Of a stretch of 27,756 nt of DNA, positions 8,947-16,798 are shown in pieces. The notes beneath the pieces are model-generated. The model was not told the origin of the DNA. It saw only the letters and a program-made list of their open reading frames with translations, and did no database searches. The stretch is from an uncultured Lachnospiraceae bacterium. GTDB lineage: Bacteria; Bacillota; Clostridia; Lachnospirales; Lachnospiraceae. The first letter of the stretch is position 1. Each line of letters begins with the position of its first letter. The stretch covers positions 1-27,756 of the forward strand of contig CACZSE010000289.1 in the NCBI GenBank assembly GCA_902783735.1, written 5' to 3'. Made by a program: the position numbers and the translations under genes.

Positions 8947-10311
8947 TTACTCTTCCTGCCCATTTTTGAGCATCAGATTTGTAAGGATACCGAGTATAAG
9001 TGCACAAGCTATAGACGTGATCGTCACCTCTCCGAAATTAAGAGTCAATCCTCCGATACCTGAAATAAGTATGACCGAAACAACAAACAGATTCTTGTTC
9101 TTGTTCAGATCCACCGCCTGAACCATCTTCAGGCCCGAAACCGCTATGAAACCGTATAAAGCCATGCATACTCCGCCCATTATACAACTCGGTATGGAGT
9201 TTACGAATGCCACAAACGGAGCCACAAAAGCGATCACGATCGCTCCCACAGCAGCTGCAATGATCGAAGCTACGCTGGCATTTTTTGTAATGGCCACACA
9301 TCCGATGGACTCACCGTAAGTAGTATTGGGACATCCTCCGAAGAATGCTCCTACCATGGAACCGATCCCGTCACCAAGTAATGTTCTGTGTAAACCCGGA
9401 TCCTTCAAAAGATCCTTCTCTATGATGGATGATATATTCTTATGATCTGCTATATGCTCTGCAAATACCACGAATGCAACCGGAACGTAAGCTGCAAATA
9501 TCGTAAGTATATATCCCGAATCAATTCCCTGTGAAAATGCTCCGAAGGCCGTTATGAAGGTAAACGTGGGAACTGTTAAAAACGTTTTTAATCCGACTCC
9601 GTCAGCCACAAGAGCCTTAAACGGTTCCACACTCAGAACTTTTATGGAATCTATGCCTGCCGCATTTCCGATCATTGTGAAGAACGCTGCCACAGCATAA
9701 CCTGCCAGTATTCCGAATATAAAAGGTATAAGCTTACCGAATTTCTTACCGTATACCGAACATATCATTGTAACAGCAAGAGTAACAAGTCCACAGATAA
9801 GTGCCGCATGAGGACTGGCAATCGCAACTCCGTCGGCATTCTTAACACCGCCCGTTACAATATCACCGACCGCATTTCCCGCAAGTGAAAGTCCGATAAT
9901 GGCCACTGTCGGCCCTATAACGACCGCCGGCATGAGCTTATCTATCCAATCCACACCGACCATTTTTACGATAAGCGCTATAACAACGTATACAAGCCCC
10001 GCAAAGACCGCACCGATTATAAGTCCGATATATCCCACGGCAACCGATGATGCTCCGGCAAATGCTGCCGCCATTGAGCCCAAAAAAGCAAATGAAGAAC
10101 CCAAAAATACCGGACTCTTCTTTTTAGTGAAGAAAACATAAACCAAAGTTCCCACACCTGCGCCAAACAATGCCGCTGCCGGTTCCATACCGTTTCCGAC
10201 TATTACCGGAACGACAAGTGTTGCAGCCATGATGGCTAACAGCTGCTGAATAGCAAAAACGATCAATTCTCCTGTCTTTGGTCTGTCTTCGACCTGATAA
10301 ATCAATTTCAT
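8947..10311 (-). CDS. uraA: Uracil permease, NCS2 (UraA/PyrP) family
   Basis: This is an integral membrane nucleobase:proton symporter that imports uracil for salvage. At 454 aa with about 12-14 hydrophobic segments it fits NCS2. The two substrate-binding glutamates of UraA can be located: E285 in FAEHIADHK and E334 in CPNTTYGESIG, separated by 49 residues as in the E. coli protein. The segment KDLLKDPGLHRTLLGDGI is also characteristic. A short extra loop near residues 148-168 makes it slightly longer than E. coli UraA. The start has an excellent ribosome binding site (GGGAGG, 5-6 nt upstream). It is the first gene of the run leading to addA. Xanthine or another base as substrate cannot be excluded, but the NTTYGE signature favours uracil. 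Confidence 0.92.
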   Translation of the reverse strand: MKLIYQVEDRPKTGELIVFAIQQLLAIMAATLVVPVIVGNGMEPAAALFGAGVGTLVYVFFTKKKSPVFLGSSFAFLGSMAAAFAGASSVAVGYIGLIIGAVFAGLVYVVIALIVKMVGVDWIDKLMPAVVIGPTVAIIGLSLAGNAVGDIVTGGVKNADGVAIASPHAALICGLVTLAVTMICSVYGKKFGKLIPFIFGILAGYAVAAFFTMIGNAAGIDSIKVLSVEPFKALVADGVGLKTFLTVPTFTFITAFGAFSQGIDSGYILTIFAAYVPVAFVVFAEHIADHKNISSIIEKDLLKDPGLHRTLLGDGIGSMVGAFFGGCPNTTYGESIGCVAITKNASVASIIAAAVGAIVIAFVAPFVAFVNSIPSCIMGGVCMALYGFIAVSGLKMVQAVDLNKNKNLFVVSVILISGIGGLTLNFGEVTITSIACALILGILTNLMLKNGQEE

Positions 10312-10316
10312 GACTA

Positions 10317-10401
10317 CCTCCCAATATTCACCCGTATTAAGGGCATCGCACCAATTATTTAAATATTTTTTTGCCCTTTACGGATTAGGTTATCATAGGG
10401 C
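10317..10401 (-). promoter_or_regulatory. uraA 5' leader with mutually exclusive stems
   Basis: Read on the minus strand, segment 1 (GCCCT, 10401-10397) can pair with the end of segment 2 (CCGTAAAGGGC, 10383-10373). Segment 2 can instead pair over 11 bp with segment 3 (GCCCTTAATACGG, 10344-10332), leaving a two-base bulge. Segment 3 lies just upstream of the ribosome binding site GGGAGG (complement of 10317-10322). The layout resembles a leader that switches between two folds. There is no U-run before the ATG, so any control would act on translation or stability. I do not recognise a known riboswitch, and the resemblance to a PyrR-binding loop is weak. On the plus strand the segment 1/2 hairpin is followed by TTTTTATTT. 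Confidence 0.35.
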
Positions 10402-10408
10402 TTTTTAT

Positions 10409-10454
10409 TTGTAAAGAAGATGTGATATATTATAAAAGAATAATAAAAAGGAGA
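10409..10454 (+). promoter_or_regulatory. Promoter and ribosome binding site of the DUF6062-like gene
   Basis: TTGTAA (10409-10414) and TATAAA (10431-10436) are spaced by 16 nt and form a plausible sigma-A promoter. The ribosome binding site AAAAAGGAGA (10445-10454) sits 5-6 nt before the ATG at 10460. Confidence 0.5.
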
Positions 10455-10459
10455 TTTTC

Positions 10460-11260
10460 ATGAAGGAAAAATTATATACCATTCCCATAAATGACGCTGT
10501 CAACGCCGATGACGAATGCCCTCTTTGCTATATAGAGCGCTCCATAGAGCAGGATCTTATGGATTTTGTTTTGGGAAGCGGTTCAACATACATGGAGTCG
10601 GACGTGCGCGAAAAGACCGATGAGGCAGGATTTTGCAGGACACATTTCAAGAAGATGTATGATTACGGCAACACACTCGGAAATGCCTGGATCATGAAAA
10701 CCCACATGAAAAAGATGATGGACGAGATGTGGCAGGCAAAGGCACTGTACAAGGTTACGAAAAATTCACCTTTGGCAATGCTTAAGAGGACCTCTGCTCC
10801 CGGGGCAAATGCTTTCAGCGCATGGGTTGAAAAGAGAAACAAAAAATGCTATATATGCAATGCATTTGAGGAGAACTACGACAGATACATGCGTACCTTC
10901 TTCGAAATGTATTTTAAGGACACAGAGTTCAAGAATAAGGTCAATTCCCACAAAGGCTTTTGCCTTCCTCACTTCAGTGATCTGCTGAATTTTGCCACCT
11001 GTCACCTTCCGGAAGAACAGCAGAAGGAATTCTCCGATACGTTCTTTCCACTTATGGAAGAGAGCATGAAGCGTCTTTACGGCGATGTATCATGGCTCAT
11101 TGAGAAATTCGACTACAGATACAAAGATGCCGATTGGGGAAATTCACGGGAAGCTTTACAAAACTGCATGCAAAAGCTTAAAGGAGGCTATCCGGCAGAT
11201 CCCGTTTACAAGCAGCAGAAAAAGCCGTCGGCTCCTCCGGTCAATCAATATAACAGATAA
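10460..11260 (+). CDS. DUF6062-like protein with duplicated Cys/His motif
   Basis: This is a soluble 266-aa protein with no signal peptide or membrane segment. It resembles the DUF6062 family of Clostridia, whose function is unknown to me. It contains the same motif twice. The first copy is C20-x2-C23 (CPLC) followed 36 residues later by C59-x2-H62 (GFCRTHF). The second is C130-x2-C133 (CYIC) followed 35 residues later by C168-x2-H171 (GFCLPHF). Each copy offers a CCCH ligand set suited to zinc or another metal, so the protein looks like an internal duplication with two metal sites. The C-terminal 25 residues are rich in Lys, Gln and Pro and probably disordered. The gene stands alone, with its own promoter and a terminator right after its stop. 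Confidence 0.9.
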   Translation: MKEKLYTIPINDAVNADDECPLCYIERSIEQDLMDFVLGSGSTYMESDVREKTDEAGFCRTHFKKMYDYGNTLGNAWIMKTHMKKMMDEMWQAKALYKVTKNSPLAMLKRTSAPGANAFSAWVEKRNKKCYICNAFEENYDRYMRTFFEMYFKDTEFKNKVNSHKGFCLPHFSDLLNFATCHLPEEQQKEFSDTFFPLMEESMKRLYGDVSWLIEKFDYRYKDADWGNSREALQNCMQKLKGGYPADPVYKQQKKPSAPPVNQYNR

Positions 11261-11262
11261 AC

Positions 11263-11293
11263 AAAAAAGGTGATCACCCGGATCACCTTTTTT
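11263..11293. terminator. Bidirectional intrinsic terminator
   Basis: A 7-bp GC-containing stem (GGTGATC / GATCACC) with a 5-nt loop is flanked by an A-run on the left and a T-run on the right, extending the stem to about 13 bp. It lies between the convergent DUF6062-like and TetR genes and can serve both. Confidence 0.9.
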
Positions 11294-11308
11294 GTATATA
11301 TCTTATTT

Positions 11309-11908
11309 TCAGTTTACTGCCATCTTTTTAAACACGCCGAGATACTCAATGATCTTTTTATTCAGCTCTTCGGGTTTAAAGCCATCACTGTCAACAACCT
11401 CGGATGTCAGTCCCTTAATGGTGTAGCTTATCATGTTTTCAAGCTGCCCGATCTCTACCCCGGATCTTAAATTCGGTGTCATGACCTTGGCACGGTATTT
11501 GCCGAGAGTATCTTTATAAGCCTGAATGGCCGCTTTACCACTCTCCTCTATGTCATTGCGATCTTCAGAAATGCAGTTCTCAATAAACTCATTCATGTAA
11601 GGGTAGTTTTTAAGCACGTTGAGCTTAGCGGTCTCAAGTTTTTCAAGATATCCGAAATAGTCGGTTTCCTCACCTATGGTACGTGAAAACTCAAAGCTCA
11701 TATATCTGACGCTGTAATCTATCAAAAATGAATACAGTCCCATTTTGTTGATGAAATAATGAAACAGTAAACCCTTGCTTATTCCGGCTTCTTTTACTAT
11801 ATCATCGGTACTTGCATGCCTGTATCCGTTTGACGCAAATACCTTAAGGGAGGCATTTATCATCCTGTCCTGTTTTTCACTTTTCAAGTCGAAAAATTTG
11901 TCATTCAT
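11309..11908 (-). CDS. TetR/AcrR-family transcriptional regulator
   Basis: This is a 199-aa one-component repressor-type regulator. The N-terminal DNA-binding domain shows the TetR pattern: RMINASLKVFASNGY (about residues 15-29), then the helix-turn-helix STDDIVKEAGISKGLLFHYF (33-52), followed by NKMGLYSFLID. The C-terminal domain (about 60-199) is the variable ligand-binding and dimerisation part; its ligand cannot be told. It starts at an ATG preceded by GAGGGG. It is divergent from the 69-aa membrane peptide gene, with a 183-bp region between them, and its own promoter contains a palindrome suited to TetR binding, so autoregulation is likely. The target beyond itself is unknown; the divergent small gene is the nearest candidate. 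Confidence 0.94.
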   Translation of the reverse strand: MNDKFFDLKSEKQDRMINASLKVFASNGYRHASTDDIVKEAGISKGLLFHYFINKMGLYSFLIDYSVRYMSFEFSRTIGEETDYFGYLEKLETAKLNVLKNYPYMNEFIENCISEDRNDIEESGKAAIQAYKDTLGKYRAKVMTPNLRSGVEIGQLENMISYTIKGLTSEVVDSDGFKPEELNKKIIEYLGVFKKMAVN

Positions 11909-11934
11909 ACTTCATATATTCCCCTCATATTGAC

Positions 11935-11974
11935 TAGCATAGACAATGCTATCACAGTTTTTTATCCGTATCAA
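11935..11974 (-). promoter_or_regulatory. TetR-gene promoter with palindromic operator
   Basis: On the minus strand TTGATA (complement of 11969-11974) and TAGCAT (complement of 11946-11951) are separated by 17 nt. The -10 is one arm of the perfect palindrome TAGCAT-N5-ATGCTA (11935-11951). A dimeric TetR-type repressor bound there would block the promoter. This is an inference from position and symmetry. Confidence 0.55.
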
Positions 11975-12028
11975 TGCCAGAATAAAAACTAGTATTAAAA
12001 AATTTTCACTCCACAAGATATTGTATAC

Positions 12029-12056
12029 TTGTTTTCTTTCTCATAAGAGGTATAAT
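12029..12056 (+). promoter_or_regulatory. Promoter of the 69-aa membrane peptide gene
   Basis: TTGTTT (12029-12034) and a perfect TATAAT (12051-12056) are separated by 16 nt, about 35 nt before the ATG. An AAGGGG sequence precedes the start codon by about 10 nt. Confidence 0.55.
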
Positions 12057-12091
12057 GTATCTATGAATGAACGATAAGGGGTGAATCAGGT

Positions 12092-12301
12092 ATGAACAGA
12101 TTTTTTAGAAATATTTTAATAGGTCTCATTACTTCAATAGGTCTCTTTGTTATCGTAATAGTTATCCTTGAAGCTATGGGGATCGATACCGGTCTGGGAT
12201 GTGTCTGTGATTGCAGCGCACAAAAAAACAATGCCAACAGAAAAGACAAGTCAACAAAGATAAAAAGGAACTATACTCAGATCACACTTCCGACAGAATG
12301 A
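12092..12301 (+). CDS. Small single-pass membrane protein with CxCxC motif
   Basis: This is a 69-aa protein with one strongly hydrophobic segment (about residues 8-28) after a short basic N-terminus. Right after it come C37, C39 and C41 in GCVCDCS, then a Lys/Arg-rich polar tail (about 45-60). I do not recognise a family. It is supported as a gene by a consensus-like promoter (TATAAT), a purine-rich ribosome binding site, a terminator 15 nt after the stop and membrane-protein-like composition. The CxCxC could bind metal or form disulfides. Topology is uncertain because both ends are basic. It is divergent from the TetR regulator and may be its target. Confidence 0.65.
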   Translation: MNRFFRNILIGLITSIGLFVIVIVILEAMGIDTGLGCVCDCSAQKNNANRKDKSTKIKRNYTQITLPTE

Positions 12302-12315
12302 TGATCATACATAAA

Positions 12316-12353
12316 GGCAGCCGTTTCAAAAGAAACGACTGCCTTATTTTTTT
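12316..12353. terminator. Intrinsic terminator between convergent genes
   Basis: The stem GGCAG-x-CGTTTC / GAAACG-x-CTGCC has one C-A mismatch and an AAAA loop, followed on the plus strand by TTATTTTTTT. It ends the small membrane protein gene. In the other direction the hairpin is followed by TTTATGT, so it may also end glnS, less efficiently. Confidence 0.88.
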
Positions 12354-12358
12354 ACATA

Positions 12359-14035
12359 TTATTCACTTTTCGGAAGAACAAACGAACTCTTAAGAGATAC
12401 TATCCTGTTGAATACAAGATGATCATCCTTTGAGTCTTTATTGTCTACACAGAAAAACCCGTTTCTTACAAACTGGAATCTGTCATAAGCCTTAGATCCG
12501 GCAAACGCAGGTTCAAGATATGCCTGCTTAACCGTGAGCGAATTCGGATTCAAAAATACATTTCCTTCCTCGTCATAAACATTGCCTGCTGCCTCAGCTT
12601 TCTCTTCATCTATAAGATTCTCATACAGACGGACTTCTGCCTTTATCGCACTCTTAGCTTCAACCCAGTGGATGGTTCCTTTTACTTTCCTGCCGTCGGG
12701 GCTGTTACCGCCTCTTGAAGCGGGATCGTAGGTGCAGTGTACTTCGGTAACATTGCCGTTCTCATCCTTCACACAGCCGGTACAGGTAACAAAATAAGCA
12801 TTCATCAGGCGTACTTCATTGCCCGGGAAAAGTCTGAAATACTTCTTTGGAGGTTCTTCCATGAAATCGTCACGCTCAATATACAGTTCCTTCGAGAACG
12901 GAACTTTTCTGGTACCCAAAGCTTCGTTATCGGGATTATTTACGGCATCAAGTTCTTCAGTCTGTCCATCCGGATAATTGTCAATTATAAGCTTGACCGG
13001 ATCCAAGATAGCCATATATCTGGGAGCCTTTGGTTTTAAATCCTCACGGATACAATATTCCAATGCGGCATAGTCAGCGATCGAATGCGCTTTTGATACA
13101 CCACACATCTCAACAAACATCTTGATAGATTCGGGTGTGAAACCGCGACGTCTGAGGGCTGCAATGGAAACAAGTCTCGGATCGTCCCATCCGTCAACCT
13201 TTCCGTCCAAAACCAGTTTCTTGATATAGCGCTTGCCCGTCACCACATTCTTAAGATACATCTTCGCCTGTTCGATCTGACGGGGAGGATTGGGATACTC
13301 AAGCTCTCTTACAACCCAGTCATATAAGGGTCTGTGATCTTCAAACTCAAGCGTGCATATAGAATGTGTTATTCCTTCTATGGCATCCTCTATCGGATGA
13401 GCAAAATCATACATGGGATAGATGCACCATGCATCCCCGGTGTTATGATGCGTCATATGTGCAACCCTGTAAATAACGGGGTCTCTCATGTTCATATTGG
13501 GACTGTTTATGTCTATACGGGCACGTAAAACCTTTTCTCCATCCGCAAATTTACCATTTTTCATATCCTCAAAAAGCGCAAGGTTTTCTTCTATGCTCCT
13601 GTCCGAAGAAGGGTCCTTTTTGCCGGGATGTTCAAAATCTCCTCTGTACTGCCTTATCTCTTCAGCGGTAAGATCGGAAACATAAGCCTTTCCTTTCCTG
13701 ATGAGTTTTACGGCCGCTTCGTACATCTGTCCGAAGTAATCCGAAGCAAAGAAGAGTCTGTCTTCATAATCCGCTCCGAGCCACTGTACATCTTCTTTTA
13801 TTGATTCTACAAATTCTATATCTTCTTTAGTCGGATTTGTGTCATCGAAACGCATGTTGAACTTCCCGCCGTATTCCTGAGAAAGTCCGTAATTTACAAG
13901 TATCGATTTTGCATGTCCTATATGCAGATAACCGTTTGGTTCCGGAGGGAATCTGGTATGAACGGTATCATAAACTCCTTCCTCCAGATCCTTATCTATG
14001 ATCTGTTCGATAAAATTTCTGCTCTCTGTACTCAT
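12359..14035 (-). CDS. glnS: Glutaminyl-tRNA synthetase
   Basis: This is a class I aminoacyl-tRNA synthetase that charges tRNA-Gln. At 558 aa it has the bacterial GlnRS size and architecture. Visible are the HIGH motif ([18 protein letters not shown] at 38-41), MRFDDTNP (61-68), [19 protein letters not shown] (about 220-238) and [19 protein letters not shown] (about 282-300), followed by the C-terminal anticodon-binding beta-barrels. The KMSKS-equivalent loop reads VTGKR (TGKR at 266-269) where E. coli has VMSKR; the lysine is kept but Met-Ser is replaced by Thr-Gly. An AGGAGAA ribosome binding site precedes the ATG. The gene has its own promoter and appears monocistronic. Confidence 0.97.
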   Translation of the reverse strand: MSTESRNFIEQIIDKDLEEGVYDTVHTRFPPEPNGYLHIGHAKSILVNYGLSQEYGGKFNMRFDDTNPTKEDIEFVESIKEDVQWLGADYEDRLFFASDYFGQMYEAAVKLIRKGKAYVSDLTAEEIRQYRGDFEHPGKKDPSSDRSIEENLALFEDMKNGKFADGEKVLRARIDINSPNMNMRDPVIYRVAHMTHHNTGDAWCIYPMYDFAHPIEDAIEGITHSICTLEFEDHRPLYDWVVRELEYPNPPRQIEQAKMYLKNVVTGKRYIKKLVLDGKVDGWDDPRLVSIAALRRRGFTPESIKMFVEMCGVSKAHSIADYAALEYCIREDLKPKAPRYMAILDPVKLIIDNYPDGQTEELDAVNNPDNEALGTRKVPFSKELYIERDDFMEEPPKKYFRLFPGNEVRLMNAYFVTCTGCVKDENGNVTEVHCTYDPASRGGNSPDGRKVKGTIHWVEAKSAIKAEVRLYENLIDEEKAEAAGNVYDEEGNVFLNPNSLTVKQAYLEPAFAGSKAYDRFQFVRNGFFCVDNKDSKDDHLVFNRIVSLKSSFVLPKSE

Positions 14036-14060
14036 GATTGGTTTCTCCTGATATTTATTA

Positions 14061-14089
14061 TATTAATAGATAGTATCACATGACATCAA
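14061..14089 (-). promoter_or_regulatory. glnS promoter
   Basis: On the minus strand TTGATG (complement of 14084-14089) and TTAATA (complement of 14061-14066) are separated by 17 nt, about 26 nt before the glnS ATG. No T-box-like element is visible in this short leader. Confidence 0.45.
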
Positions 14090-14109
14090 AATCGTAAAGA
14101 ATTGTGTCT

Positions 14110-16707
14110 TCACATGTACTTCTCTACAAAATCCTCACGCGACATGGGCTTTGAGAAGTAATAACCCTGAACATATTTAACCTTCATATTTTCCAGCACT
14201 TCATATTGCCCTTTTGTCTCTATGCCTTCTACACAGACGTCCACATCTATTGCTCCCGCCAGTTCAGCTACCATGCGTATAAATGACTGGGAATAATCAT
14301 CCTGTGCCAGCTCTTTTACAAACGACTGATCCACCTTGATCACATCAAGAGGTATCTCTCTGATATGATTAAGCGACGAATAACCCGTTCCAAAATCATC
14401 AAGTGCGATCTTAATGCCCATTGAACGTATCGCGGACATTATCCCCTTCATGCGTCCCATATCATTGATCGCAAGAGACTCGGTAACTTCGAGAGTAAGA
14501 TTAAACGGATTGATACCCGTTTCCTTAACTATATGAGCGATACGTTCAACTATATCATTTTGCATAAGCTGAACTACCGAAAGATTTACATTGATCTTGT
14601 ATTCCGGATGATAGTTATCATTGAAATACTTTAGAGTTTTGCATGCTTCCTTCAAGACATGCTCCCCTATGGGATTAATGAGTCCCAGATATTCGGCAAG
14701 CGGAATGAAATCACCGGGTGAGATAAATCCCATCTCTTTCGAATCCCATCTGACAAGCGCCTCGGCACCAACGCAGGGGCACCCTTCTTTTTGTATATCG
14801 ACGATAGGCTGATAGTAAACAAGAAATTCTTCCATGGCCTGAGTTGTGGCATCCCTCATGTTCTTTTCCATGTCCAGTCTCTTGTTCGCATCCGAGGTCG
14901 ATCCCGTTACATATTTCGCAACACGGTTCTTTCCGGATTTTTTCGCCTCATACATGGCTACATCGGCTTTTTGAATAAGTTCTCCGACATCGTCACCTTC
15001 TTCGGGGAAAACTACAACGCCCATGCTCATCGTACAATAATATTCACCGTCTTTAAGAATGAAAGGTGAAGCAAAGAAGTCTTTTATGTCCGATATTATC
15101 CGATCCAGTTCATTAAATACTCTCGGATGGATGATCATGACAAATTCATCACCGCCCATTCGATAACAATTATCCTGAAGTCCGCGTATCGAACTGATGC
15201 CTTTACTTATGTCTTTTAAAAGTATGTCTCCATACTGGTGACCCAAACCGTCGTTTATGTGTTTAAAGTCATCAAGATCCATATAGAGCAGTGCTCCCAA
15301 AGCATCGCTTTTCTTGGATTCATCAATGATCCTTGCCAGATCTCTCTCACAACACATCCTGTTAAAGAGTCCTGTAAGGAAATCAGTATAAGCCTGCTGC
15401 TCAATTCTCTTTTGATAATTCTTTTTATCCGTTACATCGTATATGGCATACAGACAGACTCTCTTTCCGTTGACCCATGAGATCATATTATGATGTATCT
15501 CATAGTAGAGTCCCGTGGTGTAATCATAAAATTCGATCTCCTTACTTCCGCCGTGCCTGTCCCACAGTATCCTGTCAAGATCCGGATTGATCTTTTCTTT
15601 TGAAAAGAGTTTTTTCATGATCTTGTTTTCGAAATGAACTACTCCGTTATTGTTATCCAAAACTATGATCGCACATCCAACGTGTTCCAGGATCTCTTCC
15701 AAAGAAGCATACGAACTGGCCAGAGAGTTTTTCTGTATCTTTCTTTCTATGCTGCTTTGAAGTATTCTTGCCGCATCAGCCAGAAACTGAAGTTCATCCA
15801 CATGCCAGGAACGGGAATTGTTTGTCTCAACATATACGCTGAACATGTCGTCCCCATAAACAGGCATGGCAACCACGGCCTTAACTCCGATAATATCCCA
15901 CTCGTCTATTCCAAGTGCATCCGACAAAAGATCACCAGAAAGAATGACAGGTTTCTTCCCGTCAATAAAAGGAAGCCTTTTTTGTATATGATTTTTATCG
16001 TAAATATTGGATATGCCGTCTTCGCTCCACTGACACAGAACATCCATTGAGTCTCTGTCTAAAACTCTTACCACAAACGCATAGGATGTATTTAAATAAC
16101 CTGATGTGACCGCAAGAAAACGATTTACTATAGTCTCAAAGTTTTTATCATCGTTTAATAGTTTCAATATATCCGTAAGAGCATTTGACCTTCCCAAAGC
16201 TGCCGTAAGTTCTTTGGCATATTCTTTGGACTGTCTGTTCTCTTCTTCGTATCTGAAAGCCGACAGATACATCTTCATGAATTCATCGGCTATCTCCCTG
16301 AGGACATCCACAGCGTGCTGAAAACCGGCAAATGACGTTCTCCTGCTCAAACCGCTGCTTATGTGATGACCTTCCTGTTCTATGCTTGTACACAGAACAA
16401 ATACATATCTGCACCTGTTACCTCTTTTGATCGCAGTGACCGCCACCTTGATATCTTGTGCCAACGTGTCTTCTATAGCCTGATCCTCAAGATTTTCAAT
16501 AGCAACCCTGTTGTAAAGTTCATCTATGATGTCTTCTGTGACATATTGTTTAATGATCTCCAAATCCTCAGGCGAACAATCAAAATCAAATAAAAGTTCA
16601 CGGGCATCCGAAAGACAACAGGCATAAATACCGGTACTCTTTGCATATCGAGATGTATATCTTTTTATCTTCTCTATGTTTTGTGTCGTATATTCGGTAG
16701 TGTTCAT
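14110..16707 (-). CDS. GGDEF-EAL protein with GAF-like and PAS-like sensory region (cyclic-di-GMP turnover)
   Basis: This is a soluble multidomain protein of about 865 aa with no membrane segment. Residue numbers here count from the GTG at 16716. The order is an unassigned N-terminal domain (1-165), a GAF-like domain (about 185-325), a PAS-like domain (about 340-430), GGDEF (about 440-600) and EAL (about 615-868). The GGDEF signature is intact (YRMGGDEF, 518-525), so diguanylate cyclase activity is possible. The inhibitory-site Arg at RxxD is shifted (RGLQD), so product inhibition may be absent. The EAL domain keeps EAL (652-654), NLS, EVTES, DDFGTG, IKVDQ, EGIET and QGYYF, the full phosphodiesterase set. 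I prefer the ATG at 16707, which has GAGTGAGG just upstream; the GTG at 16716 lacks a ribosome binding site. Confidence 0.95.
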   Translation of the reverse strand: MNTTEYTTQNIEKIKRYTSRYAKSTGIYACCLSDARELLFDFDCSPEDLEIIKQYVTEDIIDELYNRVAIENLEDQAIEDTLAQDIKVAVTAIKRGNRCRYVFVLCTSIEQEGHHISSGLSRRTSFAGFQHAVDVLREIADEFMKMYLSAFRYEEENRQSKEYAKELTAALGRSNALTDILKLLNDDKNFETIVNRFLAVTSGYLNTSYAFVVRVLDRDSMDVLCQWSEDGISNIYDKNHIQKRLPFIDGKKPVILSGDLLSDALGIDEWDIIGVKAVVAMPVYGDDMFSVYVETNNSRSWHVDELQFLADAARILQSSIERKIQKNSLASSYASLEEILEHVGCAIIVLDNNNGVVHFENKIMKKLFSKEKINPDLDRILWDRHGGSKEIEFYDYTTGLYYEIHHNMISWVNGKRVCLYAIYDVTDKKNYQKRIEQQAYTDFLTGLFNRMCCERDLARIIDESKKSDALGALLYMDLDDFKHINDGLGHQYGDILLKDISKGISSIRGLQDNCYRMGGDEFVMIIHPRVFNELDRIISDIKDFFASPFILKDGEYYCTMSMGVVVFPEEGDDVGELIQKADVAMYEAKKSGKNRVAKYVTGSTSDANKRLDMEKNMRDATTQAMEEFLVYYQPIVDIQKEGCPCVGAEALVRWDSKEMGFISPGDFIPLAEYLGLINPIGEHVLKEACKTLKYFNDNYHPEYKINVNLSVVQLMQNDIVERIAHIVKETGINPFNLTLEVTESLAINDMGRMKGIMSAIRSMGIKIALDDFGTGYSSLNHIREIPLDVIKVDQSFVKELAQDDYSQSFIRMVAELAGAIDVDVCVEGIETKGQYEVLENMKVKYVQGYYFSKPMSREDFVEKYM

Positions 16708-16798
16708 AAGCCTCACTCTGTACGGTATAGCCTTAATGTAACGTTCTGTGATATACTCTAATATAGCATTTTTTCGGATTATTATAAAGGGAACACAG

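Noticed and set aside
10371..10410. Plus-strand intrinsic terminator (GCCCT / AGGGC followed by TTTTTATTT)
   Set aside because: No plus-strand gene lies upstream and the stem is only 5 bp with a 19-nt loop; treated as part of the uraA leader instead.
10312..10459. A PyrR-binding site or purine/PreQ1 riboswitch before uraA
   Set aside because: TCCGTAAAGG only partly resembles the PyrR loop and no known riboswitch core could be matched; kept only as an unassigned leader.
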